Assembly (NCBI RefSeq): GCF_001707755.1
Contig: NZ_MBDL01000001.1
Coordinates: 619,471 to 683,470 of the forward strand
Reading direction: 5' to 3'
From: Acinetobacter celticus
GTDB taxonomy: Bacteria; Pseudomonadota; Gammaproteobacteria; Pseudomonadales; Moraxellaceae
DNA: 64,000 nt
Below the pieces are notes generated by a model, which saw nothing but the letters and a program-made list of their open reading frames with translations, did not search any database and had not been told where the DNA came from. Below, one piece after another: positions 8,627 to 17,955 of this stretch. The number at the start of each line of letters is the position of its first letter. The first letter of the stretch is position 1. The translations under genes were made by a program, and so were the position numbers.

Positions 8627-9958
8627 ATGCCAAGTTTAACGCCACTGCATGAGACCTATTGTAAATGGGACCGCACGCCACCCAGCCAAGCCGATCTTTT
8701 AGAAGGTTTGGCGCAATTGGTGACCATGCGCTTTAGTGATGTTGTCCATGACCTGATTCAAAATATTCAGCGTGAATTGCTGATTAGTATTTTTGGCATG
8801 AGTGAACAAAGATCACAAAAATTTCATAAAATTCCATCTATCGCTAAGCTTTATCAGTTTTCATATGAAACTTTTTTCAATTATGGCAACTATCTGTTGG
8901 CACCAGTTTTGCGGAGCATTATTGAAAAATTTCCCAAATTGCATGATAAGCCTCTCACCCCATCTTTACATTTTTTAGTCGGTGCTTTGAATGGCGTGTT
9001 GGGAGACTATTTACTCGAACAACATAGCCCGATGGCCTTACCTATGGTGGTCTATGACCATTATGGTGCAGTGCAAAAAGGTGAATTGACGGGTCGTATT
9101 ACTTTGCTCGTTCATGGTTTATGTATGAACCATTTGGATTGGACAACTCGAAAATATGGCGGTATTGGAGAAAAGCTTCTTGCACAGCGTGACCATAACA
9201 CCATGCTGTATTTGAACTACAATACTGGCCGACGTATTTCTGCAAATGGACGCAGTTTGTCGAATACCTTAGAAGATCTTGTGCGACGTAACCCTGATAT
9301 TACCAGCATTGATTTGATTGGGCATAGTATGGGCGGGCTTGTTTCACGTAGTGCGTTGTTTTACGGTAAGCAGAACGTATACAGTTGGATGCATCGGGTA
9401 GAAAATTTAGTCTGTTTAGGTTCACCGCATCATGGTGCTGTATTAGAACGTCTTGGTTTTAGTTTGCAACGGAACCTACGTCATATTCCTCTTGGTAAAA
9501 TTTTTGGCCATATTGCCAATATTCGTAGTAACGGTATTTTAGATTTACGTTACGGTAGCGTGCGCGACGACGATTGGGAACACAATAATATTCGGATTGG
9601 TCTTATTGATGATAACCGTAAACCTGCCCCACTGCCTTCTCACATCAACACCTATTTAGTGGCGGGAACCATCGAATTTCCACATCGTAAAAACCGTACT
9701 AGACAAGCGATTGGCGACTATTTAGTCAGTGTGAAAAGTGCTTTGGGTGAACATCCCAATGTACGCTATCAGCTTAAAGTTCCCGAAGCACATAAAGCCA
9801 TTTTTTATGGGATCAATCATTTTGACATTCATCATCATCCCTTGGTTGCAGAACAAATTGTGCATTGGTTCTATCCAAACGCTGAAGACCTAAAACGCAC
9901 ACAGATTCATGAATTTATGATGGATTTAAACAGCATTGAAGGCATTGCTTTAACCTAA
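8627..9958 (+). CDS. Lipase/esterase-like alpha/beta-hydrolase (PGAP1-like)
   Basis: A 443-residue protein. The first 130 residues are helical and of unknown role. A hydrolase domain follows, with an oxyanion-hole segment (ITLLVHGLCMNHLDW, about 165-180), the Ser elbow GHSMGGLVSRSA (about 233-244) and SPHHGAVLE just after it, as in triacylglycerol lipases and PGAP1-like enzymes. A likely catalytic His lies in INHFDIHHHP near residue 400. No signal peptide is visible, so it appears cytoplasmic. The ribosome site AAGGTAGGA is clear. It stands alone, with a strong terminator after it. The substrate cannot be predicted. Confidence 0.8.
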   Translation: MPSLTPLHETYCKWDRTPPSQADLLEGLAQLVTMRFSDVVHDLIQNIQRELLISIFGMSEQRSQKFHKIPSIAKLYQFSYETFFNYGNYLLAPVLRSIIEKFPKLHDKPLTPSLHFLVGALNGVLGDYLLEQHSPMALPMVVYDHYGAVQKGELTGRITLLVHGLCMNHLDWTTRKYGGIGEKLLAQRDHNTMLYLNYNTGRRISANGRSLSNTLEDLVRRNPDITSIDLIGHSMGGLVSRSALFYGKQNVYSWMHRVENLVCLGSPHHGAVLERLGFSLQRNLRHIPLGKIFGHIANIRSNGILDLRYGSVRDDDWEHNNIRIGLIDDNRKPAPLPSHINTYLVAGTIEFPHRKNRTRQAIGDYLVSVKSALGEHPNVRYQLKVPEAHKAIFYGINHFDIHHHPLVAEQIVHWFYPNAEDLKRTQIHEFMMDLNSIEGIALT

Positions 9959-9970
9959 TAAATTTAAAAA

Positions 9971-10008
9971 AGAAAAGCCAGTCCATTTAGAAATGGACTG
10001 GCTTTTCT
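9971..10008. terminator. Bidirectional terminator between the hydrolase gene and dsbB
   Basis: A perfect 18-base inverted repeat, AGAAAAGCCAGTCCATTT and its complement, lies between the convergent genes. Its A-rich and T-rich ends allow termination in both directions. Confidence 0.85.
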
Positions 10009-10045
10009 AACAGTAGAGCTTTTTTTAGTTTTAATCCAGCGCTTC

Positions 10046-10573
10046 TTAGTATTTATCTCTGAGGCGTTTTACAGGTGCGCTCTGATATTTACGCAATAAC
10101 TGCCATAAACTCATCACAGCCAATACACTAAAGAAAACCAAAGACCAAACAGGTAAAGACTGACCGAACAACATCCAATCAATTTGAGCACACTCGCCTG
10201 ACCCTGTTAACACCTGTTGAAATACCGACTTCAGTGGCAGTGTATCTAGCCAGTAATCTAAACCAGGACCACAACTGGGTACTTCTTCAGGTGGCAAGCT
10301 TTGTAGCCAAACATGCCGAGCAGCCACACCTGCAGACCATAAAATTGCCAGCGTACCTAAAAAGGCATAGAGCCGTTTCAAAACATTAGAAACTGGGTTA
10401 TGTAAAAAGGCAATCAGTGAAATTAAGCCTAATCCGATTAAACCAATGCGCTGAAAAACACAAAGTGGACAAGGGTTTAAACCTTGACCATGCTCTAAAT
10501 ACAGCGCAAATGCCATACCCACAACACTGGCTAAAAATAAAAAACCACTGACCAAGCGATAACTCCATTGCAT
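10046..10573 (-). CDS. dsbB: Disulfide bond formation protein B
   Basis: Four-helix inner-membrane quinone oxidoreductase that re-oxidises DsbA. The first cysteine pair is in NPCPLCVFQRIG (CPLC, residues 35-38) after the first periplasmic turn. A second pair is in the large periplasmic loop (PSCGPGLDYWLD and GSGECAQIDW). Four hydrophobic segments fit the family, as does the 175-residue length. Its partner dsbA lies 32 kb away. The gene follows gshA on the same strand with only 18 bases between them, so the two are probably one transcript. That is a sensible pairing of thiol genes, although the link is inferred. Confidence 0.95.
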   Translation of the reverse strand: MQWSYRLVSGFLFLASVVGMAFALYLEHGQGLNPCPLCVFQRIGLIGLGLISLIAFLHNPVSNVLKRLYAFLGTLAILWSAGVAARHVWLQSLPPEEVPSCGPGLDYWLDTLPLKSVFQQVLTGSGECAQIDWMLFGQSLPVWSLVFFSVLAVMSLWQLLRKYQSAPVKRLRDKY

Positions 10574-10591
10574 GGCGTATCCTCTTAATTA

Positions 10592-12169
10592 TTATCTAAA
10601 ATGGGTAAGATATTGTTCAAAACTAATTTGATTATCTTGTTCGAGTTGTTGCTGGCGTTTTAACGATTGTTGAGCAATATCATCAAAATATGCCCATTTT
10701 TCAGCACTGAGTTGGTGTTGTTCATACTCGGCAACATGAAGCTGCGCCATATGACTGCCAAAACTCCATGTACCACCTAGCGCTAAAGTATCTTCAATCA
10801 TTTTTGCCGATAGGGTTGTATCAACGTCATTGACTCGCTTCAGCATGGTTTCCAAAGCATTGCGGTACAACTCTGTCTGATAAGCACTGTCCAGTAAAGC
10901 GCCCATTGGCTGCAGTTCTGTTAAATAATGACGACACCAGTCTTCAATGAAATGTTTTTCGCCATTCTCTAGCATTTCAGCATTGGGTGCTCGCCCGCGA
11001 TTAACCACTTCAGCCTGATTTTTTTCAATAACTTCTTGTTCATCATCATATAAATTCGGGCTGTCTTTGAGTAAGCAATACAATGCCAACGCCTCTAAAA
11101 AGCCTGCCGTATTTTCGTCAATCCCAATCGAGCTATACGGGTTGACATCGACTGCGCGTAGTTCAACATAGCTTACCCCCCGATTTTTCAAGGCTTCTGA
11201 AGGTGTTTCACCATCTTGTGGCACCTGTTTAGGACGAACTAAGCTGTAATATTCATTTTCAATTTGTAAGACATGATCATTAATTTGAATCGGTTCGCCT
11301 TGCGCATTCTTTAAACCTAAACGAGTAAACGGCGCATACGGGGTTTTCACGGCCTTTTGCAAACCATCTAAATAATCATTTAAATTATTGTAGTGAATAC
11401 CCAACTGTTTTTGCGCCGAATTTTGATAACCAAAACGCCCCATTCTTAACGCAGTCGCATAAGGCAAATATAAGGTGCCCCTCAATAACGGCAACAAATG
11501 ATGTTCACGTCCTGTCATAAAACATTGACAAACCGAAGGACTTGCACCCACTGCAAACATCACCAACGGGGTTAAACGAATAAAATTACGAATTAAGCCA
11601 AAATAACGGTGGCTACGATAATCTTGCAAGCTGAGTGTTTTGAGCTGTTCATCCGTTTCATGCGCTTGTAGTGCTTCAAAAAAATGATCAGGGAAAGATA
11701 AATTATAATGTACACCAGAAATGGTTTGCATCCGACGACCATAGCGCACACCAAGACCATGGCGGTACAAGGTTTTGAAACGACCAATATTCGAAGAACC
11801 ATATTGTGCTAAACGAATATTTTCGTCGTGATCATCCAACATGCATGGCATCGATAACGGCCATAATTTTTCGTCATGTTCTAAATAACGATGCGCTACA
11901 GTATGAATATCTTTTAATTCATCTAACGCCTGACCAATGGTTTCTTTCGGTGGCGTGATGAATTCCATCAAGGCTTCTGAATAATCGGTGGTGATATGCG
12001 AATGTGTCAACGCCGCACCCAATGCCTTTGGATGATCCGCTTGAGATAGAAAACCCGTACTTTGCATACGTAAGCTTTCACGCTCAATCCCCCGAAGCAT
12101 CCCGCTTATATGCGAAGAATCTACCCAAGCCGGTAATGTATCTTTAGAGGTCGATTCGGGTTGACTCAT
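10592..12169 (-). CDS. gshA: Glutamate-cysteine ligase
   Basis: Joins glutamate and cysteine with ATP, the first step of glutathione synthesis. The 525-residue length and motifs match the proteobacterial GshA type: GIERESLRM near residue 28, FITPP, DHDENIRLAQYGSSNIGRFKTLYRHGLGVRYGRRMQ around 110-145, ISGVHYNLSF, and YVELRAVDVNPYSSIGI around 335. There is no fused glutathione synthetase domain. The start has a weak GAG-type ribosome site. dsbB lies just downstream. Confidence 0.96.
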   Translation of the reverse strand: MSQPESTSKDTLPAWVDSSHISGMLRGIERESLRMQSTGFLSQADHPKALGAALTHSHITTDYSEALMEFITPPKETIGQALDELKDIHTVAHRYLEHDEKLWPLSMPCMLDDHDENIRLAQYGSSNIGRFKTLYRHGLGVRYGRRMQTISGVHYNLSFPDHFFEALQAHETDEQLKTLSLQDYRSHRYFGLIRNFIRLTPLVMFAVGASPSVCQCFMTGREHHLLPLLRGTLYLPYATALRMGRFGYQNSAQKQLGIHYNNLNDYLDGLQKAVKTPYAPFTRLGLKNAQGEPIQINDHVLQIENEYYSLVRPKQVPQDGETPSEALKNRGVSYVELRAVDVNPYSSIGIDENTAGFLEALALYCLLKDSPNLYDDEQEVIEKNQAEVVNRGRAPNAEMLENGEKHFIEDWCRHYLTELQPMGALLDSAYQTELYRNALETMLKRVNDVDTTLSAKMIEDTLALGGTWSFGSHMAQLHVAEYEQHQLSAEKWAYFDDIAQQSLKRQQQLEQDNQISFEQYLTHFR

Positions 12170-12381
12170 TGCAATCTCGCTTAAATGGAAGAACGACTAA
12201 TAAAATAAAATCATCAATTTATAGCAGTATAACGTGATTTATCTGCTGCACATTATACTCTGCGTGTGGTTCAGGCAATCGACTATTTGATTTTTTCAAA
12301 TTTTTATCACAAAGTACCACTATATGACATTCAAAATTTGTGATCTTATTGAATAATAAATGCTAACAACATGTAAAACAT

Positions 12382-12921
12382 ATGAATTATCAAGATATTT
12401 TAGACTTTTGGTTTGCGACTGAAAACCAGAAAAATTGGTTTAATCAAAGTGATGCGTTCGATCAAAGCATTGAAATGCAATTTAAAACCACATTACTCAG
12501 TGCTTCAAAAGCCGAACTTTGGCACTGGCGGACTACGCCAGAAGGTCGTTTGGCTGAAATTATTGTGTTAGATCAATTTTCTAGAAATTTATACCGCGAT
12601 TCACCCTTGGCCTTTGCACAAGATGCACAGGCTGTGGTCTTGGCCCAAGAAGCCATCAGCTTGGGGCTAGATCAACCCTTGACTGCAGAACAGCGTGCAT
12701 TTTTGTACATGCCTTTTATGCACAGTGAATCCCCTCTAATACATCAACATGCGTTAAAATTATTCGAAGCACTGAATAATCCAATTAACTTGGATTTTGA
12801 AAAAAGACACAAAGTCATTATTGACCGCTTTGGTCGATACCCGCACCGTAACCAGATTTTAGGGCGGTGTTCCACTGCCGAAGAAACTGCCTTTTTAATG
12901 CAACCAAATTCCAGTTTTTAG
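12382..12921 (+). CDS. DUF924 family protein
   Basis: A 179-residue helical cytoplasmic protein. The family pattern is clear: ILDFWFATENQKNWFNQSDAFDQ at the N-terminus, then EIIVLDQFSRNLYRD, AFLYMPFMHSESPL, and DRFGRYPHRNQILGR at the end. These motifs define DUF924, a TPR-like fold whose function is not established. The length is normal. The next gene, a lipoprotein, begins about 50 bases downstream, so co-transcription is possible. No regulator site is visible. Confidence 0.85.
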   Translation: MNYQDILDFWFATENQKNWFNQSDAFDQSIEMQFKTTLLSASKAELWHWRTTPEGRLAEIIVLDQFSRNLYRDSPLAFAQDAQAVVLAQEAISLGLDQPLTAEQRAFLYMPFMHSESPLIHQHALKLFEALNNPINLDFEKRHKVIIDRFGRYPHRNQILGRCSTAEETAFLMQPNSSF

Positions 12922-12972
12922 GGCATGTTATTTCTACTCCCCTTGCGTATAAACACTCTTAGGAGGTTGAGC

Positions 12973-13539
12973 ATGAAGAATTTATTACTCGCTACAGCCG
13001 TTGTTGCCAGCTTAACGCTTGCAGGATGTGCCACAACGCCATCTAAACCTTTAACTTTTGATCAATTGGGCCAATTCAGTAATACACCACTCAATGCCCA
13101 GACCTTCCGGATTGGTTTTAAAACCAGCCCAAATATGAGCTATGGAACAGCTGAAGAAATCACCTTGGTTAAAGCAGCCCAAACCACCGTGCAAAAAGGT
13201 TTTCTGTTTTTTAAAGTGTTGGATGATCCAAGCAATCGTAGCCAACAACCGCCAAGACAAGCTGTGGTTTATCCTTCTCCACCGCCCTACCCATATGGCT
13301 ATTACCGTCGTTATCCAGGATTTTGGCCTGACCCATTTTATGACATGCCTCAAGTGGTCACGCTTGATCCTGTTCAAGTCGCTTATACCATTGAGTGCTT
13401 TAAAACTGAAAAAACGGCACCCAAAGACGCTTTTGATGCGCGCTTGATCTTACAATCTTTAGGGCCAAAATATGGGTTAAGTCCAACTGGCGAGATTCTA
13501 CCTGCCCCGACTGCCACTGCCCCAGCGCCATCAAAATAG
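12973..13539 (+). CDS. Lipoprotein resembling the CC0125/CC1285 family
   Basis: A 188-residue lipoprotein. The signal peptide ends in the lipobox LAGC with the lipidated Cys at residue 18. The region FRIGFKTSPNMSYGTAEEITLVKAAQTTVQKGFLFFKVLDD resembles small lipoproteins of the CC0125/CC1285 type. A proline- and tyrosine-rich stretch (PSPPPYPYGYYRRYPGFWPDP) sits mid-protein. No function is known. The start was chosen at the ATG with AGGAGG seven bases upstream; an earlier in-frame codon lacks a ribosome site. The DUF445 gene follows after 16 bases and is probably in the same transcript. Confidence 0.75.
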   Translation: MKNLLLATAVVASLTLAGCATTPSKPLTFDQLGQFSNTPLNAQTFRIGFKTSPNMSYGTAEEITLVKAAQTTVQKGFLFFKVLDDPSNRSQQPPRQAVVYPSPPPYPYGYYRRYPGFWPDPFYDMPQVVTLDPVQVAYTIECFKTEKTAPKDAFDARLILQSLGPKYGLSPTGEILPAPTATAPAPSK

Positions 13540-13555
13540 GAGCATAGACCACCAA

Positions 13556-14881
13556 ATGGATATGGATCAGGATCAGGATCAGGATCACGTTACGACTTCG
13601 CCAAATTTACAGCGCAGTAAACGCTTTGCCATGATTGCTCTTGTAATGGCAGTACTGGCCTGGCTGGCCTTAATGGTGGTTGCCAAAGTATTGCCAGAGC
13701 ATGTTTGGCTGATCCATATTTTAATGCTGTCTGCAGAAGCAGGTGTGGTCGGTGGTTTAGCAGATTGGTATGCCATTACTGTATTGTTTCGCAATCCCTT
13801 CGGTAAAATGCCGATTCCACGATTTTTACGCGATCATACGGAAATTATTCCACGCAATAAGGCCCGTATCGCAGAGTCTATGGGTCGTTTTGTCCAAGAA
13901 AATTTTTTATCGCCACAAGTGGTGGAGCGCAGTCTACAAAATACAGATCTTTCACTGGCCGTAGGGAAATGGTTAGCCAATCCAAAAAATAACCGTCAGG
14001 TTACCGAGCTCATTCAGCAAACAGTACCGAAAATTTTTGACTTTGTCGGACAGGAGCAAATTGGGCGCTTTATTCAAAGTAATAGCGTGCAATGGGTTAA
14101 AAACACACAGGTCAACCATCTTGCCAGTGAACTGCTCCGCGCCGTACTGGAAAATGACTTCCATCAAGACGTGTTGCAACGTGGTCTAGATTTAGCCCAT
14201 GAATGGATGGTGCATCATCCTGAACAAAGCCAAGACCTTACCCGTCAGTTATTTAAAGAACTGGGGGTGTGGAAATTGGCCAAAGGCGCCAGTTGGATTG
14301 GCATTGACGTACAACAACGTACCATTGATTCAATGATTGAGCGGGTTGAATCCATGCTGGCCGACCCTGATCATCCATGGCGCAAAAAAATTGAAGAAGC
14401 GGGCCAAAATTTAATGCTACAACTGGCAGACAGTCATAGTTCCGCCAGTATGCGTCTGAATCAGACCAAAGATGCCTTGTTGGACAGTCCACAAATGTTA
14501 AATTTCATTAGTGGTGCCGTGGTTATTTTGTGCGATGCCATCAAATCTGACCTACAGAAACCTGACTCAGGTGTTGCACAGAACCTACGAGTAGCCATTC
14601 AACAAGTCGGTGAAAATATGGTCTCGAACGTTGCTGTACGCCAACTTTTGAATGAAAAACTCAGTGATGTCGCCATTAACTTGTCCGATCAATACAGTGA
14701 AAAAGTGATTCGCTTTATCAGTGAACGGATTCACGAATGGGATTCAAGTGAAATGATTGACAAAATTGAAAATGAAGTCGGTGGCGATCTTCATATGATT
14801 CGGGTCAATGGCGTAGTGGTCGGCGCATTTATTGGATTGGTTTTAGGGATTATTCGTGCAATTGTGGAATTTGCCTTCTAA
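13556..14881 (+). CDS. DUF445 (YjiN-like) membrane protein
   Basis: A 441-residue inner-membrane protein of unknown function. A hydrophilic N-terminus is followed by one or two membrane helices (about 24-65). The family signature comes next: GLADWYAITVLFRNPFGKMPIPRFLRDHTEIIPRNKARI. Long amphipathic helices follow, and a final membrane helix lies at about 418-440. The first codons include a short hexamer repeat that gives D-Q dipeptides. A GGAG ribosome site lies 11 bases upstream of the ATG, slightly far. It follows the lipoprotein gene and converges with a DUF2798 gene. Confidence 0.82.
   Translation: MDMDQDQDQDHVTTSPNLQRSKRFAMIALVMAVLAWLALMVVAKVLPEHVWLIHILMLSAEAGVVGGLADWYAITVLFRNPFGKMPIPRFLRDHTEIIPRNKARIAESMGRFVQENFLSPQVVERSLQNTDLSLAVGKWLANPKNNRQVTELIQQTVPKIFDFVGQEQIGRFIQSNSVQWVKNTQVNHLASELLRAVLENDFHQDVLQRGLDLAHEWMVHHPEQSQDLTRQLFKELGVWKLAKGASWIGIDVQQRTIDSMIERVESMLADPDHPWRKKIEEAGQNLMLQLADSHSSASMRLNQTKDALLDSPQMLNFISGAVVILCDAIKSDLQKPDSGVAQNLRVAIQQVGENMVSNVAVRQLLNEKLSDVAINLSDQYSEKVIRFISERIHEWDSSEMIDKIENEVGGDLHMIRVNGVVVGAFIGLVLGIIRAIVEFAF
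13564..13587 (+). repeat. Four tandem GGATCA hexamers in the 5' end of the DUF445 gene
   Basis: Four perfect copies of GGATCA sit within the first 11 codons and encode alternating Asp-Gln. Gain or loss of a unit would stay in frame. Confidence 0.9.
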
Positions 14882-14903
14882 ATATTGCCACTCAATTCAG
14901 GGT

Positions 14904-15179
14904 TTATTTCGGCAGTCGCATGTCCACAAATAAGCCCGCAAATTTGCGTACAAAAGGCAACAGCGTGACCACAATAGGAAATGCTATTGCCCAAGAAATC
15001 ATCCAGTTATATCCCCAAAGCGTCATAAATCCATCAAACCAACCCAATGTGCGTAGCATATTCACAAAAGAAATAATCCCGCTCATTAAAAACGATAGAA
15101 TAAAAGGCACAACGATGAGCGCCCAACGAGGTGACAATTTCGAAATATTTCCGATGATTTTGGGCGTTTCCTTTGACAT
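14904..15179 (-). CDS. DUF2798 small membrane protein
   Basis: A 91-residue protein with two membrane helices (about 19-42 and 56-80). LSPRWALIVVPFILSFLMSG, followed by W..NWMISWAIAFPIVVTLLP and a basic/Val segment RKFAGLFV, is the DUF2798 pattern. The family is common in Acinetobacter and its function is unknown. It converges with the DUF445 gene with only about 20 bases between the stop codons. No clear terminator is present there. Confidence 0.8.
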   Translation of the reverse strand: MSKETPKIIGNISKLSPRWALIVVPFILSFLMSGIISFVNMLRTLGWFDGFMTLWGYNWMISWAIAFPIVVTLLPFVRKFAGLFVDMRLPK

Positions 15180-15359
15180 AACAATAAACTCAGAAAATTG
15201 CAGTAATATCCTGTGCTTAATATATATTGTTTTTATTCAGTTCAAGCAATTCTTTAATTTCTATCGAATATTATTTATTCACGACAAATGGGTTCACCTA
15301 AAGAGTCGGAAATTTGCTATATTTACTGTTTTTCCGCGACATTTATTTTTCGACTGATT

Positions 15360-17165
15360 ATGAATACGGCAATCCAAGCAGCGCTCGACCATGCAGTACA
15401 ATCCCTTCAAGCTGAAGGTGTACTCCCATCTGACTGGCAAAACACCAGCACTTTGACGCGTACCAAAGACCGAAGTCATGGTGACTTTGCGTCCAATATT
15501 GCCATGATTGGTTCTAAAGTCGCAGCAATGAAGCCACGAGATTTGGCGGAAAAAATTCTTGCACATTTGCCAGAAGTTGCAGACATCAATAAAGCAGAAA
15601 TTGCAGGTCCTGGTTTTATCAATTTCTTCTTAAATGCAGACCAACGCTTTGCAATTCTTGAACAAATTCAATCACAAAAAGATCAATTTGGTCGCACGTC
15701 AATCAATGCCAATAAACGCATTCAAGTAGAATTTGTTTCTGCAAACCCAACCTCAAGCCTACACGTAGGCCATGGTCGTGGCGCAGCCTACGGGATGACT
15801 GTAGCGAATATTTTGGAAGCAACAGGTGCAAAAGTTGACCGCGAATATTATGTCAATGACGCAGGCCGTCAAATGGATATTTTAGCGACATCTACCTACC
15901 TACGTTATTTAGAATTAACCGGCCAAAGTCTGGTTTTTCCAAAAAATGCGTACCAAGGCGACTACGTCAAAGAAATTGCGCAAAGCATTATTGACCAAAA
16001 TGGCGATGCTTATGTACGTCCAGTGGCAGACATTTATCAAGATGTTCCAGAAGATGTGCAATTTGCTCCTGAATTGGATGCTGATGGCAACAAAGTGGTT
16101 TTATCTGGCGACAAAGAAAAACACATTGATGGTCTCATCCAAAATTCACAAAAATATTTAGGCGAAAGCTACCGTGTTTTCCATCAAGCTGCTTTAAAAG
16201 CGATTTTAGATGATATTAAAGATGACCTTGGCGAATTTGGAGTAACTTTCAATCAATGGTTCAGTGAAGCCAGCTTAACTGAAAAAATTGATGAAGCACT
16301 TCAAACTCTAGATCAACGTGGTTTCTTATACGAAAAAGACGGCAACATCTGGTTTAAATCGACTGAATTTGGCGATGAAAAAGACCGTGTTGTTAAACGT
16401 CGTAATGGTCAAACCACCTATTTCGCATCAGACATTGCTTACCATCTGAACAAACTACAACGTGGCTATACTGATATTATTGATATTTGGGGTTCTGACC
16501 ACCACGGCTATATTGCTCGTGTGAAAGCCGCTATTGACGCGATGGGCTATGACTCTAAAAAGTTAACCGTGCTTTTGGTTCAGTTCGTCAGCTTATGGCG
16601 TAGTGGCGAAATGGTGCCAATGTCATCTCGTTCAGGTCAATTTGTGACTTTACGTGACTTGCGTAAAGAAGTCGGCAATGATGCAGCACGTTTCTACTAC
16701 GTAATGCGTAAGTCTGAACAGCACATTGACTTTGACTTAGACCTTGCTGTGTCTCAAAGCAAAGACAATGCGGTGTATTACATTCAATACGCACATGCAC
16801 GTGTGAACCGCATGGTAGATATCCGTGCTCCTGAAAAAAACATTGCTTTTGACCGCAATCAATTAACAAGTTATAACCCTGCTCTGTTGGTTTTAGATAC
16901 TGAAACTGAAATTTTGTCAAAACTGGCGGCGTATCCTGAAGTGATTACACGTGCAGCCAATAACTATGAACCACACCAACTCGGTAACTATTTGAAAGAA
17001 CTGGCAGCCTCTTTCCATGGTTGGTATGCTCAAGAAGATGTTAAAATTTTAGATGAACAAAATGTGGCTTTATCTCAAGCACGTTTATTGCTTTCGGTAA
17101 ACGTACAGCAAGTGATTCGTAATGGCTTAGTCTTACTGGGTGTTAGTGCACCAGAATCAATGTAA
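15360..17165 (+). CDS. argS: Arginyl-tRNA synthetase
   Basis: Charges tRNA-Arg. The N-terminal additional domain (residues 1-110) includes HGDFASNIAM and GPGFINFF. The HIGH motif is seen as HVGHGRGAAYG around residue 140. DIWGSDHHGYIARVKAA and MSSRSGQFVTL (the KMSKS-equivalent loop) follow, then an anticodon-binding domain ending with VLLGVSAPESM. The 601-residue length is normal. I chose the ATG at residue 25 of the longer open frame because family members begin with MN-(x)-IQAALDHAV. The SPOR-domain gene follows, as is usual in Acinetobacter. Confidence 0.96.
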   Translation: MNTAIQAALDHAVQSLQAEGVLPSDWQNTSTLTRTKDRSHGDFASNIAMIGSKVAAMKPRDLAEKILAHLPEVADINKAEIAGPGFINFFLNADQRFAILEQIQSQKDQFGRTSINANKRIQVEFVSANPTSSLHVGHGRGAAYGMTVANILEATGAKVDREYYVNDAGRQMDILATSTYLRYLELTGQSLVFPKNAYQGDYVKEIAQSIIDQNGDAYVRPVADIYQDVPEDVQFAPELDADGNKVVLSGDKEKHIDGLIQNSQKYLGESYRVFHQAALKAILDDIKDDLGEFGVTFNQWFSEASLTEKIDEALQTLDQRGFLYEKDGNIWFKSTEFGDEKDRVVKRRNGQTTYFASDIAYHLNKLQRGYTDIIDIWGSDHHGYIARVKAAIDAMGYDSKKLTVLLVQFVSLWRSGEMVPMSSRSGQFVTLRDLRKEVGNDAARFYYVMRKSEQHIDFDLDLAVSQSKDNAVYYIQYAHARVNRMVDIRAPEKNIAFDRNQLTSYNPALLVLDTETEILSKLAAYPEVITRAANNYEPHQLGNYLKELAASFHGWYAQEDVKILDEQNVALSQARLLLSVNVQQVIRNGLVLLGVSAPESM

Positions 17166-17237
17166 ACAGTCTCTAATTACCGTTTACATTTAAGATGGGT
17201 TTTGTAAGATACATTTTAGTGCTGTCTTACAAAACCC
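17158..17237. repeat. Two successive inverted repeats after argS
   Basis: AATGTAAAC/GTTTACATT overlaps the argS stop codon. It is followed by a perfect 13-base pair GGGTTTTGTAAGA / TCTTACAAAACCC (17197-17209 and 17225-17237) with a 15-base loop. Neither is followed by a proper T-run, so they are not typical terminators. They could be processing sites or weak attenuators between argS and the SPOR gene. Confidence 0.6.
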
Positions 17238-17304
17238 AATAATTTTATAATTGAACTGAAAATAATGTTATTTTTGACATTAATTAAAATAATGAGGTTC
17301 CTCT

Positions 17305-17904
17305 GTGTTTGGAAAAACGCAACGCGGTGTATCGGAACGGCCCAATAAGCCGAAAAAACCCTTAATTCCAGCATGGCTGGGAACTTTGGCCATTATTTTG
17401 ATCATCCTTAGTTTTCTGGTTGCCTTAATCCTCTGGAAACCGTGGGAACCTGTTCAAGCCAAAAATCAAATAACTGCTGAACATGCGACAGAAGAAACCA
17501 ATAAAGACTATCGCTTTTATGATCTACTCCCACAGCAGCAAGTCACACCTATTCCTGAACAGGCGATTCCTGAAGCTAAGAATCAAAACGCAGTTGTAAT
17601 TGTGGAAGCACCAAAACCTGAACAAGCTGAGACAGCGACTGAATCAGGCTTGAAGGTAAGTGAACCCGCACCTGTTGCCAATTATATTTTACAAGTACGT
17701 AGCTACGACGACCCCGACCAAGCCGATGCCCGTCGTGCAGAAATTATTTTGAATGGTTTATCTGCAGATGTAATACAAAGTACAGAAAATGGCAAAGTTT
17801 GGTATCGTGTTGTTTCAGGCCCTTATGATTCACAAGATGCTGCCATCATTGCACAGCAAACCTTACAACATAGTGGTATTGATTCCATTGTGGTTAAACG
17901 CTAA
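17305..17904 (+). CDS. SPOR-domain cell-division-type protein (FtsN-like)
   Basis: A 199-residue protein. A short cytoplasmic tail is followed by one membrane helix (about 25-46, WLGTLAIILIILSFLVALIL), a periplasmic linker and a C-terminal SPOR domain (about 125-199). The SPOR domain contains YILQVRSYDDPDQADARRAEI and WYRVVSGPYDSQDAA. SPOR domains bind denuded septal peptidoglycan. The layout is like FtsN, but I cannot see the essential FtsN helices clearly, so I give no symbol. The start is a GTG with GAGG seven bases upstream. Position after argS is conserved in the genus. Confidence 0.85.
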   Translation: MFGKTQRGVSERPNKPKKPLIPAWLGTLAIILIILSFLVALILWKPWEPVQAKNQITAEHATEETNKDYRFYDLLPQQQVTPIPEQAIPEAKNQNAVVIVEAPKPEQAETATESGLKVSEPAPVANYILQVRSYDDPDQADARRAEIILNGLSADVIQSTENGKVWYRVVSGPYDSQDAAIIAQQTLQHSGIDSIVVKR

Positions 17905-17916
17905 AAAATTAAAACT

Positions 17917-17945
17917 AAAAAAAGCGCCAGTAGGCGCTTTTTTTT
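17917..17945. terminator. Bidirectional terminator between the SPOR and LemA-like genes
   Basis: AAAAAAGCGCC / GGCGCTTTTTT stem with T-runs on both strands between convergent genes. Confidence 0.85.
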
Positions 17946-17955
17946 ATATGTATAT

